Assembly (NCBI GenBank): GCA_036568625.1 | Contig: DATCSF010000277.1 | Span: 1 to 9,111 of the forward strand | Length of the DNA: 9,111 bases | Source: 66-474 sp036568625 | GTDB lineage: Bacteria > Pseudomonadota > Gammaproteobacteria > Xanthomonadales > Rhodanobacteraceae | Direction of reading: 5' to 3' | Shown here: in pieces, positions 1 to 5,189 of the stretch | Position numbering within the stretch: position 1 is the first letter of the stretch | Layout: every line of letters starts with the position of its first letter | Made by a program: the position numbers and the translations under genes | The notes under the pieces: model-generated | Database searches by the model: none | What the model saw: only the letters and a program-made list of their open reading frames with translations | What the model was told of the DNA's origin: nothing

Positions 1-132
1 GAGCTGATGACTGCGCCGGCCGATTCGGCGCAAGCCATGGTGCATCGCATCCAGGCCGCGGTGCGAATGCACGCGGGCGACGTGCCCGCTTTCGACGACG
101 TCACCTTGCTGGTGGTGCGGCGCACGTCCTGA
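1..132 (+). CDS. PP2C/SpoIIE-type serine phosphatase, C-terminal 43 residues (partial)
   Basis: Only the 3' end of the gene lies in the window. The frame is open from base 1 and ends at the TGA at 130-132. The 43 visible residues finish with FDDVTLLVVRR (residues 31-41), which matches the closing motif of SpoIIE/RsbU-like PP2C phosphatases (consensus close to DDxTLLVxR). The paired Asp there contributes to the metal centre, and the preceding stretch reads like the family's last helix. Such enzymes dephosphorylate Ser/Thr on anti-sigma-factor antagonists or act as output domains of signalling proteins. Which of these applies cannot be said, because the sensor or receiver part is outside the window. 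It is convergent with the sorbosone dehydrogenase gene. Confidence 0.8.
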   Translation, partial: ELMTAPADSAQAMVHRIQAAVRMHAGDVPAFDDVTLLVVRRTS

Positions 133-301
133 CCTCACGAAGAGGTACAAGATGTGATGCACCGATCGCCGGTATCGCACCGCACCCACGACTTGGATGC
201 TTGGCTCGTCGACAATGCGCCGGACACGCTGGACGCCCAGGCTGCCGAACCGGCGCGCTTGGTCTTGGCGCGCGGACTGATTGGCCGCGCAAGGCCAGGC
301 T

Positions 302-1675
302 CTACATTTGCGTTTTGGCAGCGGTGGATGCGGGCGCCACGCCGGACGCGGTTGTTGGCGTCGCCGGTTTCACCGCCGCGGGTGGCGCAGTTGGCGTGAC
401 GCGCCAGATCGTGTTCGACAGGTCGTCGGCGACGATCAGCGCACCGCGCGGATCGACAGTCACGCCAACCGGGCGACCACGGGTCAGGCCGTCGTTGCCG
501 CGGAAGCCGGTCACAAAGTCGATCGGATCGCCGGCTGGATGGCCGCCACGGAACGGCACGAACACCACCTTGTAGCCGACGGGATGGGAGCGGTTCCAAC
601 TGCCGTGTTCGCCGACGAACACGCCATCCGCGAACTTCGGGCCCATCGCGGGCGATGAGAATGCGAGACCGAGTGCCGCCACGTGCGAGCCCAGGCTGTA
701 GTCCGGAACGATCGTCGCGGCAACCTTTTCCGGGTCCTGCGGCTGCACGCGCGGGTCCGCGTGCTGGCCCCAGTAGCTGTAGGGCCAGCCGTAGAAGCCG
801 CCCTCGCGGACCAAGGTAAGGTAATCGGGCACCAGGTCGGGGCCGAGTTCGTCGCGCTCGTTCACCACTGCCCACACCCCACCCGTTGCTGGCTGGATCG
901 CGAGCGCGGTAGGGTTGCGCAGACCGGTGGCGTAAGGCCGGTGCATCCCGGTTTGCGCGTCGACCTGCCAGACCCTCGCGCGGTCGACCTCGGCGGCCAT
1001 GCCGCGTTCGGTGATGTTGCTGTTCGAGCCAATGCCGACGTACAGATAGCGTCCGTCCGCGCTGGCGGCAAGCGCCTTGGTCCAGTGGTGGTTGATCGCC
1101 GACGGCAGGTCGGTCACCTTGGCCGGCGCGCCGCTGGCACGGGTCTGGCCGATCGTGTAGTGGAACTTCACCAGCGCATCCTGATCGGCGACGTAAAGCG
1201 TATCCCCGACCAGCGCGAGCCCGTACGGTGCGTTGAGGTCCTTGGCGAACACGGTCTTCAGCTCATAGGTGCCGTCCCCGTCGGCGTCGCGCAGCAGGGT
1301 CAGGCGGTTGCCACCCTTGACCGGGCTCGTGCCCTTGGCCTTGATGTAGCCGGCGATCACGTCCTTGGGCTTCAGCTTCGGCGCGTTGCCACCGCGGCCT
1401 TCGGCCACCAGGATGTCGCCGTTGGGCAGCACCAGGGTCTGGCGCGGGATACGGAGACCGGTGGCGATCGCCTTGATCGTGTAGCCCTGAGGCACCGCCG
1501 GCAGCCGTTTGCCCCAGGCGGCCGGCTTGGCGATCGTCATGCTGGGCAGGAGACCGCGCTGCGGCGCCGGCAGCTGCGGATTGGCACCGTACTGCTCCAG
1601 GGGCGCGTCGCCGCCGTTGCAACCGGCGAGCAAGGCTGCGAGTGCGACGGTTGCCAATGCATGGAGGCGATTCAT
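302..1675 (-). CDS. PQQ-dependent sorbosone/sugar dehydrogenase family lipoprotein
   Basis: The product has 457 residues. It begins with a lipoprotein signal peptide: Arg at position 3, a hydrophobic run, and lipobox LLAGC with the lipidated Cys at 19. Asn follows the Cys, so outer-membrane sorting is more likely than inner-membrane retention. The body is a six-bladed beta-propeller of the soluble glucose/sorbosone dehydrogenase type. Visible marks are PNGDILVAEG (84-93), NHHWTK with a candidate catalytic His (195-200), GLRNP (251-255, matching the PQQ-contacting Arg-Asn of soluble glucose dehydrogenase), GGFYGWPYS (292-300) and SNTIWRV (420-426). The last 30 or so residues are an Ala/Pro/Thr-rich tail. 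The ATG at 1675 is chosen because the signal peptide starts there and a GGGGA lies just upstream; the frame stays open further upstream, but that part is a shadow of the neighbouring gene. The start overlaps the stop of the membrane-protein gene by 4 bp (ATGA), so translation is probably coupled. Substrate is not determinable, and no PQQ synthesis genes are in the window. Confidence 0.92.
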   Translation of the reverse strand: MNRLHALATVALAALLAGCNGGDAPLEQYGANPQLPAPQRGLLPSMTIAKPAAWGKRLPAVPQGYTIKAIATGLRIPRQTLVLPNGDILVAEGRGGNAPKLKPKDVIAGYIKAKGTSPVKGGNRLTLLRDADGDGTYELKTVFAKDLNAPYGLALVGDTLYVADQDALVKFHYTIGQTRASGAPAKVTDLPSAINHHWTKALAASADGRYLYVGIGSNSNITERGMAAEVDRARVWQVDAQTGMHRPYATGLRNPTALAIQPATGGVWAVVNERDELGPDLVPDYLTLVREGGFYGWPYSYWGQHADPRVQPQDPEKVAATIVPDYSLGSHVAALGLAFSSPAMGPKFADGVFVGEHGSWNRSHPVGYKVVFVPFRGGHPAGDPIDFVTGFRGNDGLTRGRPVGVTVDPRGALIVADDLSNTIWRVTPTAPPAAVKPATPTTASGVAPASTAAKTQM

Positions 1676-2097
1676 GGCGCATTCCCCGCGCGCATTCCGG
1701 CCAAGGCGATCCACAGCGCCGCGCAGGCCAGCACCACCACGATCACCGACAGCACCAGGCCGGTCGGCATGGCCACCCACGCATCCCTGGCGTGCACCAG
1801 CGCATCGATGAAGCCCAGTATCCAGGTCGCCAACACCAGCAAGGCATAGACCAGCACGGGCCACACACGCCAGCGGTTGCGGAACAGTTCGACGATGGCG
1901 CACAGGAGCGCAACCGCGGCGACCACCAAGCCGCCAGCGAGCAGCCACGACGAAAAGTTGTTCCACTGGATTTCGTAGGTGCGGTAGTAAGCGATGTCGC
2001 TCAACAGCGCGCCGAGGAACAGCGAGATGGCCCCGGCCACAAATACCGCGTTGAAGGGATGAAGCGCGCCCCGCGTCCGTTCGACGATGACAGCCAT
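1672..2097 (-). CDS. DUF2231-like four-helix membrane protein
   Basis: This is a 141-residue integral membrane protein with four predicted hydrophobic segments at about 14-33, 48-68, 76-100 and 110-134. The N-terminal sequence RGALHPFNAVFVAGA and the following pattern (small residues, then a loop ending in NNFSSWLLAGG) fit DUF2231, a family of small membrane proteins, some of which are thought to carry haem. That family link is from memory and is the least certain part of the call. The ATG at 2097 has a near-ideal Shine-Dalgarno AGGAGG 8 nt upstream. Its TGA overlaps the ATG of the sorbosone dehydrogenase, so the two are probably made together. A reasonable inference is that it anchors or takes electrons from the dehydrogenase in the envelope. 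No haem-binding CxxCH motif is present. Confidence 0.83.
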   Translation of the reverse strand: MAVIVERTRGALHPFNAVFVAGAISLFLGALLSDIAYYRTYEIQWNNFSSWLLAGGLVVAAVALLCAIVELFRNRWRVWPVLVYALLVLATWILGFIDALVHARDAWVAMPTGLVLSVIVVVLACAALWIALAGMRAGNAP

Positions 2098-2262
2098 GGC
2101 AACGTCCTCCTGACGGCCCGCGCGATCACGTGGATATCAGGGTACAACAACGTCTGTTCGACAGGCCGGGGCGGTGCCCGGTGATCCATTGCATCCCCAC
2201 GCCGGCTTGCGCGATCACCTGCGATGATTCCGGCTGGGGGCGATCGCCCGGAACTATCCGAA
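2098..2262. other. Intergenic region upstream of the dehydrogenase cassette
   Basis: These 165 bp separate the stop of the acyl-CoA-binding protein from the start of the DUF2231 gene. The region must hold any promoter of the dehydrogenase cassette, but I see no convincing -35/-10 pair on the minus strand. It contains three GATCAC/GTGATC boxes (2124-2129, 2181-2186 inverted, 2213-2218), two of them inside the 9-mer CGCGATCAC. A perfect 12-bp palindrome GGGCGATCGCCC sits at 2238-2249, just past the acyl-CoA-binding protein stop. It could be part of a terminator, but no T-run follows it. Confidence 0.4.
2106..2111 (-). promoter_or_regulatory. Strong Shine-Dalgarno of the DUF2231 gene
   Basis: On the minus strand the sequence is AGGAGG followed by 8 nt and then the ATG at 2097. 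It is the strongest ribosome binding site in the window and fixes the start of the two-gene dehydrogenase cassette. Confidence 0.8.
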
Positions 2263-2523
2263 TCACGCCCCGAGCTGCCTCACCAGGTCGATGTATTTCT
2301 GCTGCGCATCATGGGCGCGCATGCCGCGCAGGCGTGACCACGCCTCGTATTTCGCGGTGTTGACGAAATCGAAAAAGCCGGGCTTGGGGCCATTGACGTC
2401 GCCGTCGGTGGCCTGCTTGTAGAGGGCGTACAGCTTCAGCAGGGTGTCGTTGTCAGGGCGCTCCGGCAGACGTTTGACGTCTTCGGCCGCGCGTTGGAAG
2501 TCCGCGTCGAGTTCGCTGGACAC
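2263..2523 (-). CDS. Acyl-CoA-binding protein (ACBP)
   Basis: The product has 86 residues, the normal size of a stand-alone ACBP, a four-helix cytosolic protein that binds long-chain acyl-CoA esters. The signature YKQATDGDVN (35-44), PKPGFFDF (46-53) and AKYEAW (57-62) is clear. The residues that contact ligand in bovine ACBP (Tyr28, Tyr31, Lys32, Lys54, Tyr73) align with Tyr32, Tyr35, Lys36, Lys58 and Tyr77 at a constant offset of four, so binding should be intact. The start codon is GTG at 2523; a GAGGG Shine-Dalgarno (2530-2534) 6 nt upstream overlaps the stop of the phasin gene, and no better ATG is available. It lies 9 bp after the phasin in the same direction, so the two are very likely co-transcribed. 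This suggests a role in acyl-CoA supply for polyester or lipid metabolism. ACBP is common in eukaryotes and patchy in bacteria. Confidence 0.95.
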   Translation of the reverse strand: MSSELDADFQRAAEDVKRLPERPDNDTLLKLYALYKQATDGDVNGPKPGFFDFVNTAKYEAWSRLRGMRAHDAQQKYIDLVRQLGA

Positions 2524-2532
2524 GGGAGGCCC

Positions 2533-3006
2533 TCAGGGGGCTTTCGGCTTGGCGCGCTTGACGGTGGCGCGCGGCTTGGCAGCGCCCGTACGGCTGGCAC
2601 GCAGTTCCTGGGCCAGCGCATCGATGCGCGCCGACAGTTCCTGGATGTCCGAATGGTCGGGCATGTTCATGCGCTTCATCGCGCGCGCGATGCGTTCGTC
2701 GAAGGCCTGTTCCAGTTTGCCCATCGCCGCGTTGGTGCGCTTGCGTGCGGCCTCCACCCACGGCGTGGCCTGGTCGCGCGCCTGCTTCATCTGTTCCTGG
2801 GTATAGGCGTGGGTTTTTTCCTGGATGCGAACGCCTTCCTCCACCAGCGCGTCGAAGAACTTGCCGCCTTCCTGTTGCGTGCGCGAAAGCGCACCCAGGC
2901 CCGCCAGCCAGATCTGTTGCGCGGAATCCATCATGCCGCGGCTGAAGCGTTGCCCGGACGTGGCAGCCTCCTTCGCGGCCTTGAAGGGATCGGCTTTGTC
3001 GTTCAT
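2533..3006 (-). CDS. Phasin family protein (PhaF/PhaI-like granule-associated)
   Basis: The product has 157 residues. The segment QQIWLAGLGALSRTQQEGGK (30-49) and the following FFDALVEEG are the classic core of the polyhydroxyalkanoate granule-associated phasin family, which coats polyester granules in the cytoplasm. A long amphipathic helical middle (about 60-115) leads to a short coiled-coil with hydrophobic spacing Ile121, Leu124, Ile128, Leu131, Leu135. The C-terminus (about 142-157) is a basic Lys/Ala/Pro stretch, AKPRATVKRAKPKAP, like a much shortened version of the histone-H1-like tail of Pseudomonas PhaF. The ATG at 3006 is preferred because GGAG lies 9 nt upstream; in-frame ATGs at 3015 and 3063 are less well placed. 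It shares a cassette with the acyl-CoA-binding protein. No polymer synthase gene is in the window, so the PHA link rests on family only. Confidence 0.92.
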   Translation of the reverse strand: MNDKADPFKAAKEAATSGQRFSRGMMDSAQQIWLAGLGALSRTQQEGGKFFDALVEEGVRIQEKTHAYTQEQMKQARDQATPWVEAARKRTNAAMGKLEQAFDERIARAMKRMNMPDHSDIQELSARIDALAQELRASRTGAAKPRATVKRAKPKAP

Positions 3007-3196
3007 CGGCGGCATCTCCGGTTGACAGAAGCCCAATGTACGCCGTTCGGCGTTCGATTTCATGCCGGAACCGCGAAGGACCTGCAGCGCACCTCACCGC
3101 GTTCAGGTGATTCGTCTGCGCGGCGCTCGCGGCGTCAACGGCGATGCTGCCGACTGGGCCGGCGTCACGCAGTCCGCCGTCACCCGCGACGGTTCT
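3007..3196. other. Intergenic region between aat and the phasin gene
   Basis: This 190-bp gap lies downstream of aat and upstream of the phasin, both on the minus strand, and should contain the phasin-ACBP promoter. A small inverted repeat CGCCG-TT-CGGCG occurs at 3041-3052, directly upstream of a minus-strand TACATT that resembles a weak -10 box about 35 nt before the phasin ATG; no matching -35 is visible. I see no rho-independent terminator for aat and no further gene. Confidence 0.35.
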
Positions 3197-3916
3197 TCAT
3201 CGGCTCCACAGATCGGCCACTGGTGAGATGGAACGTGGCCAATTTCGTGGCGCGGGCTCCGCTGCGAGCTGCGCGAGTTCTTCCAGGAATCGCCGGCGCG
3301 GCAGCATGCGCGCGCCCATCCGCAGCAGATGCGGGTTGGACACTTGCGCGTCGATCCACGGAAAGCCGCGTTCGCGCAGCACCCGTGCCAGCGTCAGCAG
3401 CGCGATTTTCGATGCATTGGTGCGGCGCGAGAACATCGATTCCGCGCTGAACATGCGCCCGACCACCACGCCGTAGAGGCCGCCGACCAGTTCGCCGGCT
3501 TCCCAGATTTCCAGCGAATGCGCGTGACCCAGCACATGCAGATTGCCATAGGCGACCAGCATGTCGGACGTGATCCAGGTGCCGCCCTGATTGGTGCGCG
3601 GCGCCGCGCAGGCGTGCGTGACTTCATCGAATGCGCGATCCATGCTCCACCGCCAACCGCAGCGGCGCAGGAACTTCAAGAGGCTGTGCGAGGCGTGCAC
3701 GCCGTCGGTCGCGAACACGCAGCGCGGATCGGGCGACCACCACAGCAGCGGATCGCCCTCGGAATACCAGGGGAAGATGCCGTGCGCGTAGGCGGCGATC
3801 AGCCGCTGCGGTGACAGGTCGCCGCCGAATGCCAGCAGCCCGTTGGGATCGGTCAGCGCGCGTTCGGGATCGGGGAAGGTGCCCGGCGAAAGCGCGTCGA
3901 GTCGCTGGATTTTCAT
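3197..3916 (-). CDS. aat: Leucyl/phenylalanyl-tRNA-protein transferase
   Basis: Aat transfers Leu or Phe from charged tRNA to proteins with an N-terminal Arg or Lys, marking them for ClpS/ClpAP degradation (N-degron pathway) in the cytoplasm. The 239-residue product is complete compared with 234 in E. coli. Family motifs are FPWYS (48-52), WWSPDPR (59-65), TWIT (113-116), GHAHSLEIW (130-138), GGLYGV (145-150), ESMFSR (159-164), NASK (167-170) and DAQVSN (189-194). Glu159, Asp189 and Gln191 correspond to the E. coli active-site residues Glu156, Asp186 and Gln188. The ATG at 3916 overlaps the TGA of the upstream acyltransferase (ATGA), indicating translational coupling. The usual partner in other genomes, the arginyltransferase homologue Bpt, is not here. 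About 190 bp separate its stop from the phasin start. Confidence 0.97.
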   Translation of the reverse strand: MKIQRLDALSPGTFPDPERALTDPNGLLAFGGDLSPQRLIAAYAHGIFPWYSEGDPLLWWSPDPRCVFATDGVHASHSLLKFLRRCGWRWSMDRAFDEVTHACAAPRTNQGGTWITSDMLVAYGNLHVLGHAHSLEIWEAGELVGGLYGVVVGRMFSAESMFSRRTNASKIALLTLARVLRERGFPWIDAQVSNPHLLRMGARMLPRRRFLEELAQLAAEPAPRNWPRSISPVADLWSR

Positions 3917-5064
3917 CGCGGCGGAGCGTCGCGTTCGGCAAACGGCGAATGCGCGAGCAATTCGACACCGCGCGCGTCCAGCAGCGCAGCTTCGCGTTCC
4001 AGCGATGCACGGATCACCGCGCGGAATTTCGAGTTTGCGATGTAGTGGCGCGAGTGCGTACGCACGGGCAGGAATCCGCGCGCGAGTTTGTGCAGGCCTT
4101 GCGCGCCCGGCTCGAAGCGGCCCAGTCCGTGGCGCAAGCAATGATCGATGCCCTGGTAATAGCACAACTCGAAGTGCAGGCCGGGGATTTGCTCGCGCGC
4201 GCCCCAGTAGCGGCCGTACAAGGTGTCGCCGCTGGACAGGAACAGCGCTCCCGCAATGATCTCGCGCCCGCTGCGCGCAAACGCGACCTGCGATCGGGCG
4301 GGAAATTTCGTGCCGAGGTGACGAAAAAATTCCAGCGTGAGCGTCGGCGTGTTGCCTTTCTCGTCGAAGGTGTGGGTGTAGAGATGGTGCATGCTGCGCC
4401 ACTCCGAATCGTCGAGCGAACCGCCGTCGCGGAATTCGCATTCGATGCCGGCCTGGGCGACCTGCGCGCGTTCGCGCCGGATCGCATTGCGGCGCTTGTG
4501 GGTGAGGGCGGAAAGGAAATCCTGGAAGTCGCGCCAGCCTTCAGTATTGCGCCACTGGAACTGCCAATCCGAGCGCGCCAACCATGCGTCGTCGAATGCT
4601 CCGGTTTCGTCGCCCCGGACGAAATCGACGTGCATCGAGGACAATCCGGTGCGATCGGTCAGCTCGCGCAATGCGACGGCGAGCGTGGCGCGGTGTCTGC
4701 CCGCGTCGGGGGCCGCGCCGCACAACAGCCGCGGTCCGGTCACGGGCGAGTAGGGCACCGCGCACAGGAATTTTGGGTAGTAGTCGCCGCCTGCGCGTTC
4801 CCACGCGTCCGCCCAGGCCCAATCGAACACGTACTCGCCGTGCGAATTGCCCTTGACGTACAACGGCACCGCGCCGATCAATGCCTCGCCATCGTGCAGG
4901 GTCAGGTGTTGCGCACGCCAGCCGAACGCCGCACGGATGCAGCCGGTGCGTTCCAGACCCGCGAGGAACGCATGGCTGACGAAGGGATTGCCGTCCGCGG
5001 CCAAGGCATCCCATGTGGTGGCGTCGATGTCATCGATGGATTCATGTGTGCGCAGCGTCAGCAT
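3913..5064 (-). CDS. FemAB-like GNAT N-acyltransferase (COG3146/DUF482 family)
   Basis: The product has 383 residues, the usual length of the COG3146 family, annotated as GNAT N-acetyltransferase or predicted peptidoglycan-related N-acyltransferase. Its strongly conserved blocks are present: NPFVSHAFL (26-34), HGEYVFDWAWADA (75-87), GGDYYPKFLCAVPYSPVTGP (92-111), HKRRNAIRRER (189-199), HTFDEKGNTP (231-240), GRYWGA (284-289), FELCYYQGIDHC (298-309) and FEPGAQGLHKLARGF (317-331). The last half is the conserved acyltransferase core. Substrate and donor are unknown; FemAB relatives often use aminoacyl-tRNA. The ATG at 5064 starts the conserved region; no purine-rich ribosome site precedes it, but a TACAAT box lies 6 nt upstream (see the promoter entry). 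Its stop overlaps the aat start by 4 bp. It is divergent from the hydrolase/cyclase fusion gene. Confidence 0.92.
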   Translation of the reverse strand: MLTLRTHESIDDIDATTWDALAADGNPFVSHAFLAGLERTGCIRAAFGWRAQHLTLHDGEALIGAVPLYVKGNSHGEYVFDWAWADAWERAGGDYYPKFLCAVPYSPVTGPRLLCGAAPDAGRHRATLAVALRELTDRTGLSSMHVDFVRGDETGAFDDAWLARSDWQFQWRNTEGWRDFQDFLSALTHKRRNAIRRERAQVAQAGIECEFRDGGSLDDSEWRSMHHLYTHTFDEKGNTPTLTLEFFRHLGTKFPARSQVAFARSGREIIAGALFLSSGDTLYGRYWGAREQIPGLHFELCYYQGIDHCLRHGLGRFEPGAQGLHKLARGFLPVRTHSRHYIANSKFRAVIRASLEREAALLDARGVELLAHSPFAERDAPPR

Positions 5065-5070
5065 GTCGGC

Positions 5071-5076
5071 ATTGTA
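5071..5076 (-). promoter_or_regulatory. Candidate -10 box of the acyltransferase-aat operon
   Basis: On the minus strand TACAAT (5 of 6 consensus) ends 6 nt before the ATG at 5064, which would place transcription start at or beside the start codon, giving a leaderless mRNA. No good -35 is seen at 16-18 bp spacing. An inverted repeat, GCCCGC/GCGGGC at 5082-5087 and 5098-5103, occupies the position of the spacer and -35 and could be an operator. Confidence 0.4.
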
Positions 5077-5149
5077 GGCCGGCCCGCGGGGAGCGCAGCG
5101 GGCTCTCCGATCGACCGGGCCTTGACGCTTGCCGGGACTCCGCTGCGCG

Positions 5150-5155
5150 TACAAT
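5150..5155 (+). promoter_or_regulatory. Candidate -10 box of the hydrolase/cyclase fusion gene
   Basis: TACAAT lies 34 nt upstream of the ATG at 5190. Possible -35 elements are TTGCCG at 5129-5134 (4 of 6, spacing 15) and TTGACG at 5122-5127 (5 of 6, but spacing 22), so neither is ideal. The box is the same hexamer as the divergent -10 at 5071-5076, and both promoters share the 125-bp gap between the two genes. Confidence 0.45.
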
Positions 5156-5189
5156 CGGCGTCCCCGTGCTGGCCCAAACAGGGGTGATC

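Noticed and set aside
253..273. GCGCGC/GCGCGC hairpin between convergent genes as a bidirectional terminator
   Set aside because: Only a 6-bp stem with a 9-nt loop and no T-run on either side; alternating GC is common here.
683..1849. 388-codon plus-strand open frame
   Set aside because: Antisense shadow of the sorbosone dehydrogenase and its neighbour; no domain recognised.
1676..1966. In-frame upstream extension of the sorbosone dehydrogenase by 97 residues
   Set aside because: The extension lies wholly inside the DUF2231 gene in another frame, is Arg/Gly-rich like a shadow translation, and would bury the clear lipoprotein signal peptide that begins at 1675.
3024..3040. TACATT as a phasin -10 box
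   Set aside because: Matches only 4 of 6 consensus positions and no -35 hexamer occurs at 16-18 bp spacing; mentioned only as part of the intergenic description.
2494..3450. 318-codon plus-strand open frame
   Set aside because: Antisense to the phasin and the end of aat; composition typical of a shadow frame.
3631..5187. 518-codon plus-strand open frame
   Set aside because: It is antisense to aat and the acyltransferase, both of which carry unmistakable family motifs. The long frame is a product of GC-rich codon usage, and its translation is Arg/Ala-rich with no recognisable motif.
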